IMG/VR virus record: IMGVR_UViG_3300046804_004793
Coordinates: 1-47,633 of that record
DNA length: 47,633 nt
Origin: a virus
Strand: one strand, 5' to 3'
The notes below the pieces were generated by a model, which saw nothing but the letters and a program-made list of their open reading frames with translations, did not search any database and was not told the DNA's origin. Below are positions 33,404-40,190 of the stretch, in pieces. Position numbers and translations under genes: made by a program. Every line of letters starts with the position of its first letter. The stretch's first letter is position 1.

Positions 33404-33907
33404 TTATCTTTTACTACCGCAAGAATTTGCTACACAATACTGTACAAATTCATAGAATGCCCAGCTAGCGCTGGCTACTAACACTACACAAACAAAAATA
33501 ATAAAACTCACTTCGATTGTGTCTTGTATTTGTTTTTTTCTTTTCTGCTCAAGCTCTTTTAATTTTCTTGCTTCATGAGCAGCTTTTATCTCCATTGATC
33601 GAGCACGCTCTTTAATCTTATTCCATACATCGATCTTGTTTGCTTGTATGAATAACAATTGCAATTGTCGTTCGAATTCAGCTGTCTTTTCAAGAGCCAG
33701 TTCTATTTCAATTGCTGTTGCCATTGCTGACTTGTTACCGCCGCTCATTTTTACTTGAACGGCAGCTTTTGTTGCAGTTGTCTTTGCGTCGAAATACTTA
33801 CCCAACACCGGACCGAGCGAGGATACATCATCCACTGTTTGAGACACTTTTTTAATCAACGCAACCGCTGATTGTATGCCTGCTAGTGCGGTAATCGGAT
33901 CAATCAT
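33404..33907 (-). CDS. Predicted C-terminally anchored membrane protein
   Basis: Protein of 167 residues. The N-terminal part is helical and Ala/Lys-rich (IDPITALAGIQSAVALIKKVSQTVDDVSSLGPVLGKYFD). A long charged helix (WNKIKERARSMEIKAAHEARKLKELEQKRKKQ) leads to one transmembrane segment (VSFIIFVCVVLVASASWAFYEFV, about 133-155) and a short Cys-containing tail. AGAAGGAAG lies upstream of the ATG. It overlaps the upstream gene by four bases. The topology recalls small phage envelope or virion-associated proteins, but no function is recognised. Confidence 0.6.
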   Translation of the reverse strand: MIDPITALAGIQSAVALIKKVSQTVDDVSSLGPVLGKYFDAKTTATKAAVQVKMSGGNKSAMATAIEIELALEKTAEFERQLQLLFIQANKIDVWNKIKERARSMEIKAAHEARKLKELEQKRKKQIQDTIEVSFIIFVCVVLVASASWAFYEFVQYCVANSCGSKR

Positions 33908-34131
33908 CTTCTTCCTTCTAATTTACATATTTGTTTGTGTAATCGATTAGAGCAGTCCTTTATTTGCCATTCAAAACAGTTTACTTTCTGTGCCCCATTC
34001 ACGTATACCCATCCCCAACGAGTACAGACCCATATCTCATCCTCTTTTAAGGTTTTATTCGCATAACCTGTATCTACCCATGCCAACAACATAACAAACA
34101 AGAGCTTATTTGTTAGCGAGTGGGTTGTCAA
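33904..34131 (-). CDS. Small secreted Cys-containing protein, TTG start
   Basis: Protein of 75 residues with a likely signal peptide (TNKLLFVMLLAWVDTGYA, cleavage near residue 25). The mature domain of about 50 residues has four Cys (WVCTRWGWVYVN, VNCFEWQIKDCSNRLHKQIC) and could form disulfides in the periplasm. The TTG at 34131 supplies the positively charged signal N-region. The first ATG, 13 codons later, would remove it. No strong ribosome site is visible and it overlaps the upstream gene by 26 bases, so the start is uncertain. Confidence 0.5.
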   Translation of the reverse strand: MTTHSLTNKLLFVMLLAWVDTGYANKTLKEDEIWVCTRWGWVYVNGAQKVNCFEWQIKDCSNRLHKQICKLEGRR

Positions 34132-34726
34132 GTGCTTTTTGAATTTTGTTGTCTACTTCTTTTTGTAGTGTTGCGACATCTTTGGCTACTTCTCTTTTCA
34201 TTGTATCCACCTCTTTGCTGATGTCACGGCGCGCATCAGCTACTTCTTTACGAATACCGTTGACTTCAGTACGCGCCTTTTCTAAATCCTCGCGAATGTC
34301 CTTGCGGGCTTGACGCATCTCTTGCTCTGTCTCGCGTTGTGCTTGTTTGACGCTGCGTTCAATCTGCTCCGTTACAGTCTCGTTGCGACGGATATCGTTC
34401 TTGAGGTCCGTTTTGATGTCACGTGTATAGTCTGCTGTCTTAGAGCTATTTTGCTCAATGACTGCTAGGCGTTTATCAAACTCAGATAGATCAGGTGCCG
34501 TGTATTCAGCAATCTTTTTTTTCATGCCGACGTAATCTTTGTACACTTCGAATGCCCCGTACAGACCACCGAGCAACGATGATACAAGCGTAAATGCTAC
34601 CATTAGTTTGGCTGGGGTAAATTCGTACCCACCAATACTGATAACAGTATCTTTACTTGCGTACTGTTTTACAGCAGCTTCTGCTTCGTCAATCTTTGCA
34701 TTGACGCTTTTAATTTCTTCTCCCAT
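34106..34726 (-). CDS. Membrane-anchored coiled-coil protein
   Basis: Protein of 206 residues. It has an N-terminal helix, a transmembrane segment (KLMVAFTLVSSLLGGLYGAFEVY, about 40-62) and then about 120 residues of highly charged heptad-like helix (DIRRNETVTEQIERSVKQAQRETEQEMRQARKDIREDLEKARTEV onward). It resembles other phage proteins in which a long coiled coil projects from the membrane. AGGAG precedes the ATG. It lies 12 bases after the Cys-repeat gene. Possible roles are envelope scaffolding, lysis timing or exclusion; none is shown by sequence. Confidence 0.6.
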   Translation of the reverse strand: MGEEIKSVNAKIDEAEAAVKQYASKDTVISIGGYEFTPAKLMVAFTLVSSLLGGLYGAFEVYKDYVGMKKKIAEYTAPDLSEFDKRLAVIEQNSSKTADYTRDIKTDLKNDIRRNETVTEQIERSVKQAQRETEQEMRQARKDIREDLEKARTEVNGIRKEVADARRDISKEVDTMKREVAKDVATLQKEVDNKIQKALDNPLANK

Positions 34727-34738
34727 TTTTTCTCCTAG

Positions 34739-36451
34739 TTATTTGTATTGTGAATCAACCATTTCTTGCCATCGTGCTTCATTAGCACCACTTAGACGGC
34801 GTTGTACATTGCGATTGTCCACAGTTGGCTTATGGTATGCTTTCGCTACTGCTGCCGACATTGTATCCGGTATGGTTGCTTGTTGGTAACCGCTAAAACC
34901 AGGGACGTATCCAATCAAGCCAACCAATAAACCTTGGTGTGCCGTTTGAGCTTCCAGCGTGGCAGCTTTACTGGCATTTTTTGCTATTTCTACAGCTTTA
35001 GCAGCTATCTCTTTTTTTGCATCGGCTTTGTTATCACCGGACTTCTTTTCTACCTTAGCTACTTCGCTATCCGTCTTCTTTTGATCCTGTGCTCTCTCTT
35101 CTTGCTTTGCAGGAGGGGGTGGGGGTGGAGGAGCAGCAGCTGCCGCTGTGGCATTTGCTGTTGGTGATCCAGCAGGTGGCGGTGGAGGAGCAATGACTGA
35201 GTTTACGGAAGTCATCGATGTAACTGACGTTGTTGAAGGTGTACTCAAAACACTATCAACAGTAGAGCTAACAACAGTCACTTTAGTAGGATCATTCTTT
35301 GCAATCTCAACGTTTGTTGTCAATTGTTGATTGATAGCCGTCGTTACGGCAGGATCAAGATTTACAAGATACTTGATTGCATATGCTGTAGCGTATCCTT
35401 CGCAGCGTTTATCGTAGAGCGAATCTTTTAAGCATTGTTGTTTAAGATACGCTTCTGCATATCCCGGACAGTCCGTTGCATAAAGAGGATTTGCCGTACA
35501 CTGCTGTGTCTTATATGCTGCTGCATATCCCTCACAATCAGTTGCGTACAAAGCATTTAAAGTGCATTGTTGTTTCTTATATGCTGTTTCATATCCCGGA
35601 CAGTCGGTTGCAAACAACGGATCAAGAGTACATTGCTGTGTCTTATATGCTGCTGCATATCCCGGACATGATGCGTCGTAAAGTGGATTAATTGTACATT
35701 GTTGTGTTTTATAAGCCTCAGCATAACCAGGGCACGATGAATCATATAATGGATTTGCATTACACTGCTGTATCTTATATGCCTCCTGATAACCGGGACA
35801 GTCTGGTGAACTCAAAGGATTGGCAGCACAAGCATCAACAAGATATCTCAATTGAATCGACGGTTCACGGACACGAGGACCATAATACCCTGCCCAATAT
35901 CTGTTGTCTTTGCCGGTCCATTCCATCGAAAATCCGGATATTGTCGACGAAGAGTGATTTTGAGGAAACCACTGCGTTCCGGAGAACGTTTGAAAGTTCT
36001 CGGAATCTCCTGTCGTTTTATCGTTGTACGTGTAGTTGTATGTCTGCAACGCAGTACCATTCAATGCCTTCAACGTGAACTTACCACTGAGCGTGCCAGT
36101 GTTCAAATCATTATTGTTGATCTTCCATGAGTAGTTGTAACCACCAATGGCGAGACCGGCATTTTGTAACGCTTGATTGAACGCGTAGTTATAAGCTACG
36201 GTCTGTTGTGTGTAACCAAATATAATTGTGTTCGTTGAAGGATTGTATGCAGGAACACTACCACCGGAGACCCCACCAGCGGATCCTGGGACAGTGTTTG
36301 TCCATATACCATTTGTTCCCGAAGGTATTAAGTTCGGGGACGTCTCATATGTTACATTAGGGACCGGTTGACTGTTTGTCGTCTGTTGAGCTTGCGCCGC
36401 GGAACATATTAGTGAACCAATTGCCAGAAGAACCGTTATTATCTTTTTCAT
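34739..36451 (-). CDS. Exported protein with seven 22-residue Cys tandem repeats
   Basis: Protein of 570 residues starting with a signal peptide (MKKIITVLLAIGSLICSAAQAQ, cut after AQA). Residues about 23-200 are Asn/Thr/Tyr-rich and beta-like. Seven tandem 22-residue repeats follow at about 208-361, of the type C-x3-PLY-x3-C-PGY-x2-AY-x2-QQ. A Pro-rich/Ala-rich linker with two PPPPP runs is followed by a charged helix and a C-terminal AxVAKAYHKPTVDNR segment. The ATG at 36451 has AAAGG upstream. A TTG two codons earlier is less likely. It overlaps the upstream exported-protein gene by about 95 bases. No known function is recognised; an envelope or virion adhesin role is inferred. Confidence 0.7.
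   Translation of the reverse strand: MKKIITVLLAIGSLICSAAQAQQTTNSQPVPNVTYETSPNLIPSGTNGIWTNTVPGSAGGVSGGSVPAYNPSTNTIIFGYTQQTVAYNYAFNQALQNAGLAIGGYNYSWKINNNDLNTGTLSGKFTLKALNGTALQTYNYTYNDKTTGDSENFQTFSGTQWFPQNHSSSTISGFSMEWTGKDNRYWAGYYGPRVREPSIQLRYLVDACAANPLSSPDCPGYQEAYKIQQCNANPLYDSSCPGYAEAYKTQQCTINPLYDASCPGYAAAYKTQQCTLDPLFATDCPGYETAYKKQQCTLNALYATDCEGYAAAYKTQQCTANPLYATDCPGYAEAYLKQQCLKDSLYDKRCEGYATAYAIKYLVNLDPAVTTAINQQLTTNVEIAKNDPTKVTVVSSTVDSVLSTPSTTSVTSMTSVNSVIAPPPPPAGSPTANATAAAAAPPPPPPPAKQEERAQDQKKTDSEVAKVEKKSGDNKADAKKEIAAKAVEIAKNASKAATLEAQTAHQGLLVGLIGYVPGFSGYQQATIPDTMSAAVAKAYHKPTVDNRNVQRRLSGANEARWQEMVDSQYK
35369..35830 (-). repeat. Seven tandem 66-base coding repeats
   Basis: Seven consecutive 66-base units inside the exported-protein gene. 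Each encodes a 22-residue unit with two Cys. The most regular units are CTINPLYDASCPGYAAAYKT and CTANPLYATDCPGYAEAYLK, each followed by QQ. Unit 1 (CAANPLSSPDC) and unit 7 (CLKDSLYDKRC) are the most diverged, as expected for the ends of an array grown by internal duplication. Confidence 0.9.
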
Positions 36452-36920
36452 TTGCAACCTTTAGAGATCCAGGTTTACGGTGTGGGTTGTTGTCCCATTC
36501 TTGTTTTGCTGCCTCACCTATCTTGCCTGCATAAGGACAGGGAGTGCCGGCATCCATCATTGCCTGGAAGACGCGCTCGTCTTGACACATAGTCGCAACG
36601 GCAGCAACCTTCATACCCATGTCAAAAAGGGTTTTGGATAGCTTTAAGCGCTCGCAATTCATATCGCGGGTTGTAAAACCAGATGAAAAACCTAAGATTT
36701 GTGTCTGAACTGCGCCAGATACGCCAACTGTGCAGAGATCAGAGTTGATCGATGTGATTGTAGGAGCGATAGCAGATGGTGGGGGAGACTTAACAGTTGT
36801 CTCGGTGTAAGAATTTGTTGTGCTTCTCGAGGTCGAGTCAGTCACGATTGGCTCTGCTTGTGCGCTAGCCCATGTTGAAAACATAACAAAAAGCACCATA
36901 AAGGGTAACTTTTTGAACAT
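36357..36920 (-). CDS. Exported protein, first gene of the minus-strand block
   Basis: Protein of 187 residues with a signal peptide (KKLPFMVLFVMFSTWASAQA, cut near residue 22). A Ser/Thr/Pro linker follows, then a domain with several Cys (INSDLCTVGVSGAVQTQILGFSSGFTTRDMNCERLKLS, then CQDERVFQAMMDAGTPCPYAGKIGEAA). The end is Gly/Ser/Asn-rich (NNGSSGNWFTNMFRG). AAGGAA precedes the ATG. It ends inside the Cys-repeat gene by about 95 bases, a long overlap for this genome. No family is recognised. Its Cys count and export suggest a periplasmic or virion-associated role. Confidence 0.65.
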   Translation of the reverse strand: MFKKLPFMVLFVMFSTWASAQAEPIVTDSTSRSTTNSYTETTVKSPPPSAIAPTITSINSDLCTVGVSGAVQTQILGFSSGFTTRDMNCERLKLSKTLFDMGMKVAAVATMCQDERVFQAMMDAGTPCPYAGKIGEAAKQEWDNNPHRKPGSLKVANEKDNNGSSGNWFTNMFRGASSTDDKQSTGP

Positions 36921-36941
36921 TTTTATTCCTTTTTATACTAG

Positions 36942-36970
36942 TTGACCTAATCGTTGCAATCAGGTACAAT
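36942..36970 (+). promoter_or_regulatory. Sigma70-like promoter, TTGACC-17-TACAAT
   Basis: -35 TTGACC at 36942-36947, an optimal 17-base spacer, and -10 TACAAT at 36965-36970, in the only divergent intergenic gap. The predicted transcription start is about 36977, which coincides with the A of an in-frame ATG. The first mRNA could therefore be leaderless. Confidence 0.55.
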
Positions 36971-37282
36971 ATGCAAATGCTTAAATTTAACGAAACTCCT
37001 GACGGTTATATTTTTAGTTTAAATAACAAACACTTAGCAGTGGGTGTGTATGAACAAGGTGTATTCCATTTATTACATGATGATAAACTTGTATCATACA
37101 ACAACGCAATGCAAGCGTTTTCACATTTACGGTCTATTTATGAACCTTTTGTTGCTAGTCCAAAAACGTTAGAACTTCTTAACACGCCTGCTCGTGCCAT
37201 TGACAATATGTCAAAGTTCAAGTACAATGAAATTCTCAAAGACATTCCTAAAGAGGTTTTCCATGCCAATTTTTCTAATTAG
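36971..37282 (+). CDS. Hypothetical protein downstream of divergent promoter
   Basis: Protein of 103 residues (101 if it starts at the second ATG at 36977). The sequence is globular (LKFNETPDGYIFSLNNKHLAVGVYEQGVFHLLHDDKLVSYNNAMQAF) with a helical C-terminus. No recognised family. The -10 element abuts the first ATG and only a weak AGG lies upstream, so translation may start at 36977 on a leaderless message. It is followed by a gene whose ATG lies inside its end. Confidence 0.55.
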   Translation: MQMLKFNETPDGYIFSLNNKHLAVGVYEQGVFHLLHDDKLVSYNNAMQAFSHLRSIYEPFVASPKTLELLNTPARAIDNMSKFKYNEILKDIPKEVFHANFSN

Positions 37283-37556
37283 TACTCTCAGTACATTCCG
37301 TATGAAGTATGCTATTGAAGCGGAGACGCTCGAGCATGCAATGGATGAGCTTGTTATGACAGAACATAATCGATCATTTGATGAGGTTACTCAACGATGG
37401 CTCGGCGAGCAGATTCTTGACGGAGAAGAAGTAACGCAAGAGCAATTACGTATTCTGCTAGAAAAGTTGAAAGAAAACAAAGATGAAATGAGCTCTCACT
37501 GGATGGGGGACAAACTAATTCACAAGGTTAATTATGAAGATTCAAGTAGTAAGTGA
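37263..37556 (+). CDS. Hypothetical protein
   Basis: Protein of 97 residues: a short hydrophobic start (PIFLISTLSTFRMKYAIEAETLEHAMDEL), then an acidic helical body (DEVTQRWLGEQILDGEEVTQEQLRILLEKLKENKDEM). The ATG at 37263 is chosen because AAAGAGG lies just upstream, although an in-frame ATG occurs 69 bases earlier inside the previous gene. It overlaps its neighbours by 20 and 23 bases. No function is recognised. Confidence 0.55.
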   Translation: MPIFLISTLSTFRMKYAIEAETLEHAMDELVMTEHNRSFDEVTQRWLGEQILDGEEVTQEQLRILLEKLKENKDEMSSHWMGDKLIHKVNYEDSSSK

Positions 37557-38463
37557 TATCCATCTCGAGTTTGGTCCTATTAGTATTGAAAATACAGGGG
37601 ACACAGACGTTCTTATTCTTTCTGGCGATATTTGCGTCGTTAAAGACTTGCGTGTCAGAGATGATTATTTAACTCTCGGTCATGATTACAAGTCTAATCA
37701 ATTTCATACGTTCTTTCAAGAATGCTGTGCAAGATTCCCTCATGTCATCTATGTCATGGGAAATCACGAACATTATCATGGTGATTTTAGCACTTCTCTT
37801 AGAGATTTGCGTGATCGCCTTGGTTATTTGGTTAATTTGCATATTTTAGAAAAAGAAAGTGTGCTTTTGAACGATGTACTGTTTATCGGTGGCACTCTCT
37901 GGACAGATATGAACAAAGAAGATCCAAATACTCTTCTTCGTATCCGTAGAGCAATGAATGATTATCAAATCATTGACGATTCTTCGGAATTAGTCAACTA
38001 CAAAACATTTGTCGAAAAAGATAAGCCCGTAGGTATGACGGATGAGGAATGGATGGCTAAGCCGCGCGAGGAACGTGTGACTACAAAATTTGCGACACGT
38101 CCTGCTATGTTCTCGCCGGAAAAGTCTGTAGCTGAGCACAAAGCAATGCTTGCTTTTATTAAAAATGAGCTAGATCGTGTTGGTCCTACAATGCCTGTAG
38201 TTGTTGTTGGACACCACTCACCAAGTAAGCAATCAATTAAGCCGCGTTACGAGCGTGATGTCATTGTTAATGGTGCATATAGCTCTGATTTGAGTGAGTT
38301 TATTCTTGATCATCCACAAATTAAATTGTGGACTCATGGACATACTCACTACGAGTTTGATTATATGATTGGAAGCACGCGCGTCTTTTGTAACCCACGC
38401 GGTTACATTGGATACGAAGGTCGAGCTGATGAGTTTGATTTTAGCAAAGTAGTGGAAGTATGA
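37534..38463 (+). CDS. Calcineurin-like metallophosphoesterase
   Basis: Phosphoesterase of 309 residues with all metal motifs: VVSDIHLEFG (Asp8, His10), LSGDICVVKD, MGNHEHYHG, VVGHHSPS and HGHTHYEFDY. It is distinct from gp47, lacking its C-terminal capping domain. It may hydrolyse phosphodiesters, cyclic nucleotides or nucleotides. Similar stand-alone phosphoesterases occur in many T4-like phages. Anti-defence hydrolysis of signalling nucleotides is a possibility, not shown. It ends in ATGA with the dCMP deaminase gene. Confidence 0.85.
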   Translation: MKIQVVSDIHLEFGPISIENTGDTDVLILSGDICVVKDLRVRDDYLTLGHDYKSNQFHTFFQECCARFPHVIYVMGNHEHYHGDFSTSLRDLRDRLGYLVNLHILEKESVLLNDVLFIGGTLWTDMNKEDPNTLLRIRRAMNDYQIIDDSSELVNYKTFVEKDKPVGMTDEEWMAKPREERVTTKFATRPAMFSPEKSVAEHKAMLAFIKNELDRVGPTMPVVVVGHHSPSKQSIKPRYERDVIVNGAYSSDLSEFILDHPQIKLWTHGHTHYEFDYMIGSTRVFCNPRGYIGYEGRADEFDFSKVVEV

Positions 38464-38885
38464 CAGATTGGAATCAACGATTCATGGATCTCGCCCACCA
38501 CGTCGCGGGTTGGTCAAAAGACCCGTCGACCCAGGTGGGCGCCGTCATTGTAAACGACAAAAAACAAGTCCTCAGTCTTGGTTACAATGGTTTTCCTCGT
38601 GGCGTATTTGATTGTAAAGAAAGATATAATGATCGACCTACAAAACTTAAATTTGTTGCTCATGCGGAGCGTAATGCTCTGGATAATGCCTATGTTAACG
38701 TTGATGGTGCCACACTTTATTCCACTCTATATCCTTGCTCTGAATGTGCAAAGGGAATTATTCAACGCGGGATAAAACGAGTCGTCACATCGAAGCAGTG
38801 GTATAATCAACAAGCAACACGATTCAACTTTGATGTTTCGGAAATTATGTTTAAAGAAGCAGATGTAGAAGTCCTATTAATTTGA
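38460..38885 (+). CDS. cd: dCMP deaminase
   Basis: Zinc-dependent deoxycytidylate deaminase of 141 residues (T4 Cd is 193). The HAE motif is at 68-70 in VAHAERNALDNA and PCSEC at 92-96 supplies the two zinc Cys. SKDPSTQVGAVIV and GYNGFPRG are the family's substrate-binding segments. It converts dCMP to dUMP for dTMP synthesis. It is coupled to the phosphoesterase gene by ATGA and followed by a 73-base gap with a promoter-like element. Confidence 0.92.
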   Translation: MTDWNQRFMDLAHHVAGWSKDPSTQVGAVIVNDKKQVLSLGYNGFPRGVFDCKERYNDRPTKLKFVAHAERNALDNAYVNVDGATLYSTLYPCSECAKGIIQRGIKRVVTSKQWYNQQATRFNFDVSEIMFKEADVEVLLI

Positions 38886-38924
38886 TAGGAACAATCAATC
38901 ACTTTTTTACGTTCAATTAAAATA

Positions 38925-38930
38925 TATAAT
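38925..38930 (+). promoter_or_regulatory. Possible -10 element (TATAAT) before the rubrerythrin gene
   Basis: Perfect TATAAT in the AT-rich gap 29 bases upstream of the rubrerythrin ATG. No good -35 is present at 16-18 bases; only a T-rich stretch is seen. The promoter call is therefore weak. Confidence 0.35.
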
Positions 38931-38958
38931 AATGAGACTTTTTATAAAAGGAGCATGA

Positions 38959-39408
38959 ATGTCTGTTACAATAAAAAACCTAGAAAGTGCGTTGGCTGGT
39001 GAGTCAATGGCTCATATCAAATACCGCTACTTTGCAAAGATTGCTCGTGAGGAAGGATTCGAGGATGTTGCAAAACACTTTGAGCATACTGCTGATCAAG
39101 AGATTAAGCATGCCTGGGGTCACCTGGAGTTGTTGATTGGTAAACCGTCAACGAAAGAATGTTTGCAAAAAGCAATTGACGGTGAGACCTATGAATACAC
39201 TACTATGTATCCAGACTTTCATTACCAAGCAATCCGTGAAGGCAATTTTGCATCAGCAAAAGAAGCAATCCTTCAAATTGAAGAATCAAAAGAGCATGCT
39301 GAACAGTTCAAAGCAATGCTAAAAAAAGCTGAGTTGCGTTTTGCTGCCTTGCAAAAAGTTGAACAACGTCATGCAGAAGCATACAAAAAAGTAATGGAGG
39401 CTCTATAA
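38959..39408 (+). CDS. Rubrerythrin-like diiron protein
   Basis: Ferritin-like four-helix protein of 149 residues matching the diiron domain of rubrerythrin. Glu ligands are in AGESMAHIKY (Glu15), the pair in DQEIKHAWGH (Glu48, His51), Glu in DGETYEYTTMYPDF, and EESKEHAEQF near 108-116. It would reduce peroxide using electrons from rubredoxin. The usual C-terminal rubredoxin domain is missing, but a separate rubredoxin-like gene starts at its stop codon. AAAAGGAGC lies before the ATG. Confidence 0.85.
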   Translation: MSVTIKNLESALAGESMAHIKYRYFAKIAREEGFEDVAKHFEHTADQEIKHAWGHLELLIGKPSTKECLQKAIDGETYEYTTMYPDFHYQAIREGNFASAKEAILQIEESKEHAEQFKAMLKKAELRFAALQKVEQRHAEAYKKVMEAL

Positions 39409-39539
39409 TGTCTGAAAGAATTTACGTTTGTATTGTTTGTGGACACACATTGTCGGAAGCAGATTACTTGAACCTACCAGATTCCGTTAACTGCCCGGAG
39501 TGTGGAGTTTCAAAAGAAGACTACGTCCTAATGGAATAA
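39408..39539 (+). CDS. Rubredoxin-like small protein
   Basis: Protein of 43 residues with two Cys pairs in rubredoxin arrangement: YVCIVCGHTL near the start and VNCPECGVSKEDY near the end. This is the CxxCG ... CPxCGxxK pattern that binds a single iron. The loop between the pairs is shorter than in classical rubredoxin. Its ATG shares the last base of the rubrerythrin stop (TAATG), so the two are translated together and probably form one electron-transfer unit. Confidence 0.8.
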   Translation: MSERIYVCIVCGHTLSEADYLNLPDSVNCPECGVSKEDYVLME

Positions 39540-39608
39540 AAGACTATATACTATAGGCTGGTATCCTGAACTACCGATACACACATTAACACACACAAGG
39601 AGAAAATT

Positions 39609-39836
39609 ATGGGACTTTCACCATACGAAATTAGATTAGAGCTATTGAAGATGTCGAAAGACATGCTTGAACAGAATTTTCACTCGCGCCGTGAGCTTGC
39701 TATGCGTAAATGGGAGCATGCGGCTAGCAATCAACAGGATGGTCGAGAGTTTCTGACAGAAATTCCTGAATATCCTTCTGAAGATGAAATCGTTACCAAA
39801 GCAAAGTTGCTAAACGAATTTATTTCAGAAAAGTAA
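39609..39836 (+). CDS. Hypothetical helical protein
   Basis: Protein of 75 residues with a single charged helix pattern (YEIRLELLKMSKDMLEQNFHSRRELAMRKWEHAA), then a short acidic end (TEIPEYPSEDEIVTKAKLLNEFISEK). Similar short proteins occur in T4-like cyanophages, with unknown function. It has an excellent AAGGAGAAAA site and lies in its own intergenic frame. A structured RNA segment and a terminator follow. Confidence 0.65.
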   Translation: MGLSPYEIRLELLKMSKDMLEQNFHSRRELAMRKWEHAASNQQDGREFLTEIPEYPSEDEIVTKAKLLNEFISEK

Positions 39837-39840
39837 TCTG

Positions 39841-39890
39841 ATCCCTTAGGGATGGGAACAAGGTAGAAGGTAACCTTGTTAAACACCTTC
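39841..39890 (+). ncRNA. Possible structured RNA element (hairpin with competing or pseudoknot pairing)
   Basis: Between two genes. A small palindrome ATCCCTTAGGGAT is followed by an eight-base-pair stem (AACAAGGT at 39857-39864 with ACCTTGTT at 39873-39880). The loop GAAGGT (39866-39871) is complementary to ACCTTC at 39885-39890. This gives either a pseudoknot or two mutually exclusive hairpins just before a terminator. No known riboswitch class was recognised. Confidence 0.35.
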
Positions 39891-39894
39891 AACC

Positions 39895-39924
39895 GCTACG
39901 CTTTCGAGGTAGCAATTTTATTTT
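39895..39924 (+). terminator. Rho-independent terminator with UUCG loop
   Basis: Stem GCTAC/GTAGC extended by CT/AG around a UUCG tetraloop (with one bulged G), followed by AATTTTATTTT. It ends the transcript of the 39609 gene and of the structured element upstream. The tetraloop is the same as in the gp23 terminator. Confidence 0.65.
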
Positions 39925-39949
39925 AACTCGCTTAATTAAGGAGAATCTT

Positions 39950-40177
39950 ATGTTGACATATATCAACAATGGCATTGATGCCATCGAAACCGCCAAAAAG
40001 ACTTTTGTTCAAACATTCGTTCCGAACAAAGAGCTCCAAAAACCCCTCAACTCTTTTGTAGAAGCACAAGCTAGGTTTGCTCGTCAAGTAGCAGCTAGCG
40101 TTAATGACTTTGCTACAACAGTTGGTATGTCGATGTATTCAGTAGACATCCAAAAGGCTTTTGGTACATCTAAGTGA
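39950..40177 (+). CDS. Small helical protein, weakly phasin-like
   Basis: Protein of 75 residues, predicted all-helical and amphipathic (GIDAIETAKKTFVQTFV, PLNSFVEAQARFARQVAASVNDFATTVG). The FVEAQARFARQVAASVNDF stretch recalls phasin-type helices, but the similarity is only compositional. TTAAGGAGAA precedes the ATG. The HSP20 gene follows 13 bases downstream, so the two are probably co-expressed. Confidence 0.6.
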   Translation: MLTYINNGIDAIETAKKTFVQTFVPNKELQKPLNSFVEAQARFARQVAASVNDFATTVGMSMYSVDIQKAFGTSK

Positions 40178-40190
40178 TTGGAGATATATT

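Noticed and set aside
36932-36959. Minus-strand promoter TTGCAA-16-TATAAA before the exported-protein block
   Set aside because: The predicted start would fall about five bases before the ATG and leave the clear AAGGAA ribosome site outside the transcript. The match is therefore probably incidental, and the real promoter was not found.
39546-39557. TATACTATAGG as a promoter for the 39609 gene
   Set aside because: There is no acceptable -35 element at 16-18 bases and no T4 late box. Resemblance to a T7-type promoter end is too short to support.
39841-39894. preQ1 riboswitch, expected near queuosine-type genes
   Set aside because: The pairing pattern lacks the short A-rich tail and CUA/CCC core of known preQ1 classes, and the downstream gene is unrelated to deazaguanine synthesis.
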